The notes under the pieces were generated by a model. That model was not told where the DNA came from. It saw only the letters and a program-made list of their open reading frames with translations, and did not search any database. Made by a program: the position numbers and the translations under genes. Positions 1-6,199 of a stretch of 10,740 bases of DNA are shown one piece after another; position 1 is the stretch's first letter, and each line of letters starts with the position of its first letter. Source of the DNA: Prolixibacteraceae bacterium (GTDB lineage Bacteria; Bacteroidota; Bacteroidia; Bacteroidales; Prolixibacteraceae); assembly GCA_003537645.1 (NCBI GenBank), contig DPRM01000142.1:44871-55610 (forward strand), read 5' to 3'.

Positions 1-198
1 AATTACGGTGCCGATTCTTTTGCCGGAAGGGTTGCCAGTACTATTCAGGGCTCAGCTGACACCACTTTTTATATTCTGGCTGTTTACTTCGGATCGGTCG
101 GAATTAAGAATACCCGATATGCACTAACCTGTGGATTAATTGCTGATTTTACAGGTATTGTTGCAGCCATTCTGATGGCCTATCTTTTCTTCCATTAG
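1..198 (+). CDS. SpmB-like nucleoside-recognition (Gate domain) membrane protein, C-terminal part
   Basis: The window opens inside this gene. Frame 1 is open from the first base to a TAG at 196-198 and encodes the last 65 residues. The piece contains the run GSADTTFYILAVYFGSVGI, then NTRYAL and a hydrophobic end (AAILMAYLFF). This resembles the C-terminus of the spore maturation protein B / nucleoside-recognition family. In non-sporulating Bacteroidota such proteins are common, often as an SpmA-SpmB fusion, and their substrate is not established. The protein is an integral membrane protein by composition. The 5' end lies outside the window, so fusion status, operon and promoter cannot be judged. 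The gene converges on fabD. The family call rests on a short fragment. Confidence 0.7.
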   Translation, partial: NYGADSFAGRVASTIQGSADTTFYILAVYFGSVGIKNTRYALTCGLIADFTGIVAAILMAYLFFH

Positions 199-201
199 TC
201 A

Positions 202-234
202 GGAAACAAAAACTGCCAGCGATTTGCCGGCAGT
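202..234 (-). terminator. Intrinsic terminator for fabD (possibly bidirectional)
   Basis: A 9-bp stem with one A-C mismatch (212-220 with 226-234) closes a 5-base loop. Read on the minus strand, the stem is followed by a T-rich tract (TTTTTGTTT, 203-211), which gives a standard Rho-independent terminator downstream of fabD. On the plus strand the following bases (CTGTGTTATTG) are only moderately T-rich, so termination of the SpmB-like transcript here is plausible but weaker. Confidence 0.7.
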
Positions 235-256
235 CTGTGTTATTGTAGGAAAGTTA

Positions 257-279
257 GAGTTCCACTCCAAGTGGAATTC
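257..279. other. Hairpin in the fabD 3' untranslated region
   Basis: Bases 257-265 and 271-279 form a 9-bp stem with one G-T pair around a 5-base loop. It lies just after the fabD stop codon (292-294) on the minus strand and is not followed by a T tract in either direction. It is therefore probably not a terminator on its own. It may protect the mRNA 3' end together with the terminator hairpin about 25 bases further on. Confidence 0.45.
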
Positions 280-291
280 AGACTAAATTAT

Positions 292-1176
292 TTATTCAAA
301 GCTTTGTACGCCGGCAACTTCGGCATTTCTATCCACTTTTTTAATCAAACCCTGAAGTACTTTTCCCGGACCAATTTCGGTAAATAGAGTGGCTCCGTCA
401 GCAATCATATTTTTTGCAGTTTGTGTCCAGCGAACCGGTGCAGTCAGCTGGGCGATCAGGTTTTGTTTTATTATCTCCGGATCAGAAGTTGGGGCAGCAT
501 TCACGTTTTGGTAAATAGGGCAAACTGGTTGAGCAAAAGGAGTTGCGTTAATTGCAGCTGCAAGTTCTTCGCGGGCAGGTTCCATCAGTGGTGAGTGGAA
601 AGCGCCTCCAACTGCTAGTTTCAGAGCACGTTTTGCACCGCGGGCAGTCATAGCTTCGCAAGCTTTATCTATACCTGAAAAAGAGCCTGAAATTACGAGT
701 TGTCCGGGGCAATTGTAGTTTGCCGGAACAACCACATCGTCAATAGAAGCACAAACTTCTTCAACAATTTCATCGTCAAGTCCAACAATAGCAGCCATAG
801 TTGAAGGTTCGGCTTCGCAGGCTTTTTGCATGGCCTGTGCACGTTTCGATACCAAACGTAATCCATCTTCAAAACTTAAAGCTCCATTGGCAACCAAGGC
901 AGAGAATTCGCCCAAAGAGTGACCAGCAACCATTTCAGGCTGAAAGTTTTCAAGTGTTTTGGCCAGTAAAACCGAGTGCAAAAAGATCGCAGGTTGGGTA
1001 ACTTTGGTTTGGCGCAGATCTTCTTCGGTTCCATCGAACATGATATCGGTAATCCGGAAGCCTAAAATTTCGTTTGCCTTTTCGAAAAGCTCCTTTGCCA
1101 ACGGCGATTTTTCGTACAGATCTTTGCCCATGCCAGGATATTGGGCGCCTTGCCCGGGAAATACGAATGCTTTCAT
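292..1176 (-). CDS. fabD: Malonyl-CoA:ACP transacylase FabD
   Basis: This cytoplasmic enzyme moves malonyl from CoA to acyl carrier protein and so supplies the extender unit for type II fatty-acid synthesis. The 294-residue protein is a full-length FabD, close to the roughly 310 residues of the E. coli enzyme. Family signatures are in order: PGQGAQYPGMG near residues 7-17, the nucleophile in GHSLGE (Ser87), the malonate-binding Arg in KRAQAMQ (Arg112), the catalytic His in GAFHSP (His194), and the closing GPGKVLQGL. The ATG start gives the N-terminus MKAFVFPGQGAQ typical of the family; no upstream in-frame start is needed. It lies 94 bases downstream of the PLP-enzyme gene on the same strand but has its own promoter candidate at 1205-1212. 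It is not in a fab cluster here, since neither fabH, fabG nor acpP flanks it. Confidence 0.97.
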   Translation of the reverse strand: MKAFVFPGQGAQYPGMGKDLYEKSPLAKELFEKANEILGFRITDIMFDGTEEDLRQTKVTQPAIFLHSVLLAKTLENFQPEMVAGHSLGEFSALVANGALSFEDGLRLVSKRAQAMQKACEAEPSTMAAIVGLDDEIVEEVCASIDDVVVPANYNCPGQLVISGSFSGIDKACEAMTARGAKRALKLAVGGAFHSPLMEPAREELAAAINATPFAQPVCPIYQNVNAAPTSDPEIIKQNLIAQLTAPVRWTQTAKNMIADGATLFTEIGPGKVLQGLIKKVDRNAEVAGVQSFE

Positions 1177-1204
1177 TTTGTCGTAGTTTTTAATTTACAG
1201 CGGG

Positions 1205-1212
1205 CAAATATA
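1205..1212 (-). promoter_or_regulatory. Bacteroidota-type -7 promoter box for fabD
   Basis: On the minus strand the bases read TATATTTG, an exact match to the Bacteroidota -7 consensus TAnnTTTG. The box ends 28 bases before the fabD ATG, so transcription would start near 1198-1201 and give a leader of about 25 bases. No good -33 TTTG is visible at the expected distance; a TTG occurs closer, 11 bases upstream of the box. The position in the gap and the exact -7 match make this the best promoter candidate in the window. Confidence 0.6.
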
Positions 1213-1270
1213 CAATTTCTTTCAACAGAAATTTGGCGATATTTCCTAACAACAAATGACAACTTTTTCC

Positions 1271-2470
1271 CTATATCACCCCTTCTTCGCGACAAATATC
1301 CAGAATCAGTTTCAGGCTGTCTTCAATGTTATTGTCGAGCCCAACTGAAAAGCGAACCAATCCCTGTGAAAGTCCCATTTCCTGCTGAACTGAATCAGGA
1401 ATTTCGGAAGAAGTGCTTTTGCCGGAGCAGCTAAACAGCGTTTTGAAATAACCCAGACTTACAGCAAGATAACCGACATCGGCCTGCTGCATTCTCTGCA
1501 TAATCAGGTTCGCTTTCTGAACTGATCCGAAGTCGATGGCTAACATTCCGCCAAACCCGTAGCTTTCGTTCATCAGCGATTTATGTAATTCGTGCTGTGG
1601 ATGAGTTTCAAGTCCGGGATATGAAATCTTCAGGCCTGCTTTTGCCAGTTCCATTGCTAAAAATATCGCATTTTTACTGTGCTGACGAATGCGGAGGTGC
1701 AGAGTATGCAGATTTTTGTGGATCGAAGCAGAGCGCATCGGATCGAGCACCGGGCCAAGCAACATGGCAGTTCCGTTGTTTACGTTCGAGAGGTCATCGA
1801 CAAATTTTTTACTTCCGCAGATTGCTCCGGCCACACAATCGTTTTTGCCATTGATGAATTTGGTCATGCTGTAAACCACAATGTCGGCGCCTAACCGTGC
1901 AGGCGACATAATCATAGGTGTAAACGTGTTGTCAACCATCAGTAAAGTTCCGTGTTGGTGAGCTATTTTGGCCAGTTTCGGAATGTTTGCGACCTGAAGC
2001 AGTGGATTGGTAACACTTTCAGTATAAATAACTTTGGTGTTTGGTCGTATGGCTGCTTCAACCTGTTCTAAACGCGTAATATCTACAAAACTGACTTCAA
2101 TGTTAAATTTTGGCAGGTAATTTTTCAGGAAAGCATAAGTTCCGCCATAAGTAGTCACCGATGTAACAATGTGATCGCCAGCACTGCAAAGCTGTAAAAT
2201 GGCACAGGTGATGGCCGCCATTCCCGATGCGGTAACCCATGCCGACTCGGTATCTTCCATTGCTGCGAGTGCATCGGCAAGATATTTATTGGTTGGGTTC
2301 CAGTGGCGCGAATAGAGGAAACAACCTTCGGTATGCCCCAGAAAGGTTTCTTCCATGGTATCGGCATTCAAAAATGTGAAGGTCGATGAATCGGTTATGG
2401 AAGGATTTACCCCGCCAAATTCGCCAAATTGTTTTAAGTGCTGAATGTTTGAAGCAGGATCGAATTTCAT
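1271..2470 (-). CDS. PLP-dependent Cys/Met-metabolism (trans-sulfuration family) enzyme
   Basis: This is a 399-residue fold-type I PLP enzyme of the Cys/Met metabolism family, which includes cystathionine gamma-synthase, cystathionine lyases and methionine gamma-lyase. Visible landmarks are YSRHWNPTN (Arg55 and Asn58, phosphate/PLP region), TASGMAAI (79-86), TYGGTY with the ring-stacking Tyr108, the PLP-nitrogen Asp180 in VDNTF, the Schiff-base Lys204 in SMTKFINGK, and the carboxylate-binding Arg region GLVRFSVGLD near the C-terminus. The usual methionine gamma-lyase Cys after the YG pair is Gly here. The common TKY..GH.D motif reads TKFINGKND. The HPASMTH-like C-terminal stretch is replaced by SCSGKSTSSE. 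The exact reaction (elimination on methionine, cystathionine or another sulfur amino acid, or gamma-replacement) therefore cannot be fixed from sequence. It lies 89 bases downstream of anmK. No neighbouring met or cys gene helps. Confidence 0.88.
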   Translation of the reverse strand: MKFDPASNIQHLKQFGEFGGVNPSITDSSTFTFLNADTMEETFLGHTEGCFLYSRHWNPTNKYLADALAAMEDTESAWVTASGMAAITCAILQLCSAGDHIVTSVTTYGGTYAFLKNYLPKFNIEVSFVDITRLEQVEAAIRPNTKVIYTESVTNPLLQVANIPKLAKIAHQHGTLLMVDNTFTPMIMSPARLGADIVVYSMTKFINGKNDCVAGAICGSKKFVDDLSNVNNGTAMLLGPVLDPMRSASIHKNLHTLHLRIRQHSKNAIFLAMELAKAGLKISYPGLETHPQHELHKSLMNESYGFGGMLAIDFGSVQKANLIMQRMQQADVGYLAVSLGYFKTLFSCSGKSTSSEIPDSVQQEMGLSQGLVRFSVGLDNNIEDSLKLILDICREEGVI

Positions 2471-2493
2471 AAAATCATGTTTTAGTTTCTTCG

Positions 2494-2501
2494 GAAAGTT
2501 A
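2494..2501 (-). promoter_or_regulatory. Weak -7-like box before the PLP-enzyme gene
   Basis: The minus strand reads TAACTTTC, one base off TAnnTTTG, about 23 bases upstream of the ATG at 2468-2470. No convincing -33 element is visible. The gap to anmK (89 bases) has no clear terminator, so the gene could also be reached by read-through from the M23-anmK transcript. Confidence 0.25.
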
Positions 2502-2559
2502 GGCTTCCTGAAACTGCGATTACATGACTTTTTTCAAGTACGACAGCTATTGTTAAACA

Positions 2560-3615
2560 TCAAGGAAGGTAAATAATTCCTCCTGAATGGTCGTGGTCGG
2601 CGCCGGTAACTGATTTCAGGCAGTTAACTTCGTTGCGAAGCCGGAGAACTCCCAGAAATGCAAATATAACAGCTTCTTTGAAATCAATGATTTGTGCTGA
2701 AGGTACAATTGTTTTATGCTTTGTTTTTTCGCTGAACAATTCGATGAGGAAAACATTGCAGGCGCCTCCTCCGGTAATAAGTATCTGGCCTTTCGGATAT
2801 TGGTCAACAGCAATGGTAAGCTGGTCAGAAACATGCTCGTAAAGTGTTCGGAGTGCATCTTCCGGCGAGAGTTGAAACGAATAAATCAAGGGCAGAAATT
2901 CAGTTTCAAACCATTCACGTCCCAATGATTTGGGGCCGTCGAGCTGATAGAAATCCAGTGAATTCAGTAGGTTAAGTAATTCAGTATGGATTGTTCCGGC
3001 GCGTCCCATACTGCCGTTGAGGTCAAAATCGAATCCCAATTCTTTGGTGAAATGGTTAAAAGCCATGTTCGCCGGGCAAATATCGAAAGCTTTTCGGTTG
3101 CCTTTTTCGCGAAACGAAACATTGGCAATTCCTCCAAGGTTCAGGCAAAATTCGTATTCGCCAAACAAAAGTTCATCACCAATCGGAACAAGCGGAGCGC
3201 CTTGTCCGCCCAATGCCACATCGAGCGACCTGAAATCGCAAATGGTTGGTATGCCTGTGGTCGCTGCAATAAAAGCTCCGTTGCCAATCTGCACTGTCAG
3301 CTTTGAGTCGGGCTGATGGAAAATTGTATGGCCGTGAGATCCGATCAGTGCAGGTTTTTCTGGAAGATCGGCGCAGAAATCGACGATTTGTTTACCGATA
3401 AACTTTCCGTATTCGTTGTGCAGGAAAGCAAAATCGAGCGCATTTAGTTCAGTAGCCGATGTGAGCTTGTTTACCCATTTGTGCGAATACGAAATCGTAT
3501 TTGCTTTCAGTACTTCGAAATTCCATTTCGTGTCGAAAGTAAACCGGCAGGCCACCAAATCGAGGCCATCAACCGATGTGCCCGACATACAACCTATACT
3601 CAGGTAACTTTGCAT
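2560..3615 (-). CDS. anmK: Anhydro-N-acetylmuramic acid kinase AnmK
   Basis: AnmK opens the 1,6-anhydro ring of anhydro-MurNAc, a product of lytic transglycosylases, and phosphorylates it to MurNAc-6-phosphate. That product then feeds peptidoglycan recycling through MurQ-type etherases. The 351-residue protein (E. coli AnmK is about 369) carries GCMSGTSVDGLD at 8-19, SHGHTIFHQP (93-102), QIGNGAFIA (109-117), GGQGAPLVP (136-144), LNLGGIANVSF (159-168) and the ATP-site ITGGGACN. The catalytic Asp is most likely Asp178, but its motif reads FDICPAN where many homologues have a DTGPGN-like form; I believe this variant is common in Bacteroidota. The start codon overlaps the stop of the upstream M23 gene as TAATG, so translation of the two is probably coupled. 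A cell-wall hydrolase paired with a cell-wall recycling kinase is functionally coherent. Confidence 0.95.
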   Translation of the reverse strand: MQSYLSIGCMSGTSVDGLDLVACRFTFDTKWNFEVLKANTISYSHKWVNKLTSATELNALDFAFLHNEYGKFIGKQIVDFCADLPEKPALIGSHGHTIFHQPDSKLTVQIGNGAFIAATTGIPTICDFRSLDVALGGQGAPLVPIGDELLFGEYEFCLNLGGIANVSFREKGNRKAFDICPANMAFNHFTKELGFDFDLNGSMGRAGTIHTELLNLLNSLDFYQLDGPKSLGREWFETEFLPLIYSFQLSPEDALRTLYEHVSDQLTIAVDQYPKGQILITGGGACNVFLIELFSEKTKHKTIVPSAQIIDFKEAVIFAFLGVLRLRNEVNCLKSVTGADHDHSGGIIYLP

Positions 3616-5336
3616 TATTTGTAGAATTTTGCTTTGTAAGTACTTTTATTGTCTTTAAAATCAGTTACTTCGAGAATTAATTCATGACTTTTCCCGAATT
3701 GAAACCTTTCTTTATCAAACGTATAACTTATTAATTTGTTTTTGAGGTCGTATTCAAACAGCACCCATTTGCCCTCGATTGTACCTCTAACAGTTTCAAT
3801 TCCCGAAAGGTTATCTGTAATGGTGAATCTGATCCGATTGGTTTCGGTCAGCGTTTTCTTTTCAGTAATACTTAGCGGAACGATCTTTGGTGCAACGGTA
3901 TCAACCGCCAATGCGTAATTTCCTAATAATCTGATGTTTCCTTCCACCCATCCGTCAACGTATTTTCCGGTGGCCGAATATATTTTTCCTGAAACCGGGT
4001 CAACCTGTGCAAGCATAACTTTCGATTGCAGTTTCTCCGGAAGGTTCACAGCTTTTATTCGCAGCGGGCAGGCAAAATGCAGCGGAGTGAAGGAATTATG
4101 CAGCTTAAAAACTGGTGAATAGAATTTTGGATGAGCCGGCAGTTTTTCGAACTGAAAATCGATATCGTTGTACAAAGCACCTTCAGGAATATTAAATTCG
4201 ATATCTCCATTCCTGATGTGGTTATTCCGGTTGAATTTAAACAGTTCACCAGTGGGTTCGGGTGCGGCAAAAGCCATTTCTTTCGACTGTATTTTAAACG
4301 AAAGCGAAGTCGCATTCCCATAAGTATCAGTTATTTCATATTTTACATTGTGCGTTTGTCCGTCGGTTGCCTTAAAAATCCCTCTTTTTTCGGCCATATC
4401 GTAAATCGAAAGTTTATTGCCAGGTTCAAGCCAGGTGCGGTAAAGTCGTCGGCCTGTGCGCGCTGCCTGCTCGTAATCGATATGAGAATTGATGTATTTC
4501 GATTCTTCGAGCAAAAAATCATCCATCGTAAACGAATAAATCAATTCATTATCGATACTCAGCTTCAGGCTGTAAATGCCACATTTATTTAAACTTCCGT
4601 CGAGCAAATCAATGGCCTGCAATCCAAATCCAACCTTTCCTGAAACTAGTATTGGCTGGTTGTTTTTTAGCTGGTAGCTGCTGCCAACAAGCATTGTTTC
4701 GAACCGTTGTGGCTGTTGTTTTCCTGAAATGCCTGCATCGCCGGAAGCCGGATAAACCATCAAAGCCTGAATAACAGGTTTTGTTTTGTCGGTTACAGGC
4801 ATGTTAAACAAGAGCGGATTCAGCATAGTTTGCTCTTTGGTTCGCCTGATTTCGAAATGCAAATGAGGTCCGCCCGAACTTCCGGAGTTACCGCTTTTTG
4901 CTATTTGCTCTCCTTTTTTAACAAGCAACGAATCGGCAGGTACTTTTTGGTCGATTGCAAAAGTCTCTTTTTCGTACTGAATTTTGCGAATATATTCCGA
5001 AATCTTTGGTGAGAAACTTAGCAGATGTCCGTAAACGGTGGTCGTTCCGTTTGGATGATCGATGTACAAAGCATTTCCGTAGCCTGAAGGTGAGATCGAA
5101 ATTCTGGAAACCATCCCATCAGCTGCGGCATAAACGGGTAATCCGCTTTTCCCCTGTGTTTTAATGTCGATACCTCCATGAAAGTGATTCGGCCTTAATT
5201 CAGCAAAATTTCCGGAGAGAAAAATTGGAATTTTCATTGGCACTGCATAATAATGCGGATCAATTTGTTCGGGTGGCTGGCTGTTTCCTGTTAATCCGAT
5301 GATCAGAAATATTGATAGATATATGATTCGTTTCAT
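3615..5336 (-). CDS. Secreted M23 (LytM-type) zinc metallopeptidase with long C-terminal region
   Basis: This is probably a periplasmic or surface peptidoglycan endopeptidase cutting stem-peptide cross-links. I place the start at the ATG ending at 5336, giving 573 residues, because it begins a clear signal peptide (MKRIIYLSIFLIIGLTGNSQ). A frame-open extension 32 residues upstream would bury that signal behind a polar stretch. The M23 domain spans about residues 40-170. It has the zinc ligands His53 and Asp57 (HFHGGID), GYGN at 85-88, YGHL with His104, and HLHFE, where His158 is catalytic and His160 a zinc ligand; the metal site is intact. A lysine/glutamate-rich insert lies at about 111-140. 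The remaining 400 or so residues are beta-rich by composition. Their last part (LSITEKKTLTETNRIRFTITDNLSG) looks Ig-like, but I cannot name the domains. First gene of the minus-strand run, overlapping anmK by one base. Confidence 0.9.
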   Translation of the reverse strand: MKRIIYLSIFLIIGLTGNSQPPEQIDPHYYAVPMKIPIFLSGNFAELRPNHFHGGIDIKTQGKSGLPVYAAADGMVSRISISPSGYGNALYIDHPNGTTTVYGHLLSFSPKISEYIRKIQYEKETFAIDQKVPADSLLVKKGEQIAKSGNSGSSGGPHLHFEIRRTKEQTMLNPLLFNMPVTDKTKPVIQALMVYPASGDAGISGKQQPQRFETMLVGSSYQLKNNQPILVSGKVGFGLQAIDLLDGSLNKCGIYSLKLSIDNELIYSFTMDDFLLEESKYINSHIDYEQAARTGRRLYRTWLEPGNKLSIYDMAEKRGIFKATDGQTHNVKYEITDTYGNATSLSFKIQSKEMAFAAPEPTGELFKFNRNNHIRNGDIEFNIPEGALYNDIDFQFEKLPAHPKFYSPVFKLHNSFTPLHFACPLRIKAVNLPEKLQSKVMLAQVDPVSGKIYSATGKYVDGWVEGNIRLLGNYALAVDTVAPKIVPLSITEKKTLTETNRIRFTITDNLSGIETVRGTIEGKWVLFEYDLKNKLISYTFDKERFQFGKSHELILEVTDFKDNKSTYKAKFYK

Positions 5337-5356
5337 TGTATTCTGTTTGGTTTGCG

Positions 5357-5364
5357 AAAATATA
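5357..5364 (-). promoter_or_regulatory. Possible -7 box for the M23-anmK transcript
   Basis: The minus strand reads TATATTTT, one base off TAnnTTTG, ending about 20 bases before the chosen ATG at 5334-5336. Transcription from here would start inside the open extension, and this supports the shorter M23 start. No clear -33 box is seen. Confidence 0.3.
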
Positions 5365-5449
5365 AAACTTATTGAACCATTGGCCTGACTGCCGGTTTTG
5401 GTGAGAACGAAATAATGGTCAGCAAATTTCATGTATTGGTCAAAAATGT

Positions 5450-5457
5450 TAATTTTG
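5450..5457 (+). promoter_or_regulatory. -7 promoter box for the coiled-coil-zapA(-rny) transcript
   Basis: The plus strand reads TAATTTTG, an exact match to TAnnTTTG, 19 bases before the ATG at 5477. The predicted start of transcription, near 5461-5464, would leave a leader of roughly 15 bases. The -33 position has only TTTC-like bases, so the match is partial. The box lies in the divergent gap shared with the M23 gene. Confidence 0.5.
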
Positions 5458-5476
5458 TCGATGAAAGTTAAATGAA

Positions 5477-5770
5477 ATGACCGATCTGGAGAATAACCTA
5501 TTGATAGAATTTAAGTTTAAAGTGAAGCAGATGATTGCTAAACACGAGAAACTTAAACAGGAAAAAGACCAGTTACGTGGGCAAATACAAGGACTTGAGG
5601 AAACTATTGATCAACTTCGTAGTGAAAATAATTTGCTTGAGCAAAAATATGAAAATATAAAAATGGCTAAAATGTTGGTTGCATCCGACGAAGATAACAA
5701 GGATGCAAAAAACAGGATTCAAAAATTAGTGCGGGAAATTGATAAATGTATTGCTCTTTTAAACAAGTAA
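5477..5770 (+). CDS. 97-aa coiled-coil protein next to ZapA
   Basis: I do not recognise a named family with certainty. The protein is small, highly charged and almost wholly helical. Residues from about 10 to 60 show heptad-like spacing of Leu/Ile with Lys/Glu/Gln between (KLKQEKDQLRGQIQGLEE, then IDQLRSENNLLEQKYE), which predicts a long coiled coil. A second helical piece ends in LVREIDKCIALLNK. There is no signal peptide or membrane segment, so it should be cytoplasmic. It sits 11 bases upstream of zapA in the same orientation, and the pair is almost certainly co-transcribed. By size, coiled-coil nature and context it is comparable to ZapB-type division proteins, but this is analogy and not shown homology. 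The ATG at 5477 is preceded by two short out-of-frame ATGs (5461 and 5472). Confidence 0.85.
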   Translation: MTDLENNLLIEFKFKVKQMIAKHEKLKQEKDQLRGQIQGLEETIDQLRSENNLLEQKYENIKMAKMLVASDEDNKDAKNRIQKLVREIDKCIALLNK

Positions 5771-5781
5771 TACAAAAATAA

Positions 5782-6075
5782 ATGACAGACAAGCTTTCAA
5801 TAAAGATCAAAATCGACGGACGTGAATATCCGTTGAAAGTGGACAGGGAAGAGGAGGAAAAGTACCGGAAAGCTGCCAAAATAATAAATGATATAATTCT
5901 ACAGTACCGTCAGAAGTATTCAAGTAGTAATACTCAGGATTTTCTGGCAATGACTGCCTTTCAGTTTGCGTTAAAATCGATTGAACTTGAAGAAAAAGTT
6001 GATCGTTCGCCTTTGTTTGATGAGTTAAAAAAACTGGATGAAGAATTAAGTGATTATCTGTCGTTGAAGGAATAA
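5782..6075 (+). CDS. zapA: Cell division protein ZapA
   Basis: ZapA binds FtsZ and bundles or cross-links protofilaments at the division ring. The 97-residue protein has the family layout: an N-terminal beta-rich head with the signature KIKIDGREYPLKVDREEEEKYRKAAKIIND split over residues 8-37, then a C-terminal helix that forms the tetramer coiled coil (SIELEEKVDRSPLFDELKKLDEEL region). The MAFQ-like segment MTAFQFALK at about 57-65 is also typical. It follows the coiled-coil gene by 11 bases and precedes rny by 124 bases that hold a long hairpin. No sequence oddity is visible. Length is at the short, normal end of the family. Confidence 0.9.
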   Translation: MTDKLSIKIKIDGREYPLKVDREEEEKYRKAAKIINDIILQYRQKYSSSNTQDFLAMTAFQFALKSIELEEKVDRSPLFDELKKLDEELSDYLSLKE

Positions 6076-6092
6076 AATTTTATCATATATTA

Positions 6093-6163
6093 AAACCCGC
6101 ATTTTTTATTTAAATTCCGGAAGTTTCTTTTAAAACCGGTATTTGAATTAAAAATGTGGGTTT
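6093..6163 (+). other. 71-base long near-perfect hairpin between zapA and rny
   Basis: Bases 6093-6120 and 6136-6163 are inverted copies 28 bases long around a 15-base loop. Compared base by base, 24 positions form Watson-Crick pairs, two are G-U pairs and two are U-U mismatches. The stem ends are GC-rich (AAACCC/GGGTTT at the base, CCGG/CCGG at the loop) with an AT-rich middle. On the plus strand it is followed by TTTATTTTTAAG (6161-6172), so it could act as a terminator or attenuator after zapA. It ends 36 bases before the rny ATG. Other roles are a processing site in the zapA-rny mRNA, a small RNA, or a short palindromic repeat element. The pairing is directly visible; the function is inference. 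Confidence 0.8.
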
Positions 6164-6199
6164 ATTTTTAAGTGTAAACAAGTTTAATTTTAATAACAA

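Noticed and set aside
4131..4592. 153-codon open frame on the plus strand opposite the M23 gene
   Set aside because: It lies wholly within the M23 coding region, shows no family features, and has no start context or partner genes; it is an antisense shadow.
6076..6199. 6S RNA or other known structured RNA between zapA and rny
   Set aside because: 6S RNA lies next to zapA in E. coli, but this gap is only 124 bases and folds as one simple 71-base hairpin without the large central bubble and length of 6S RNA.
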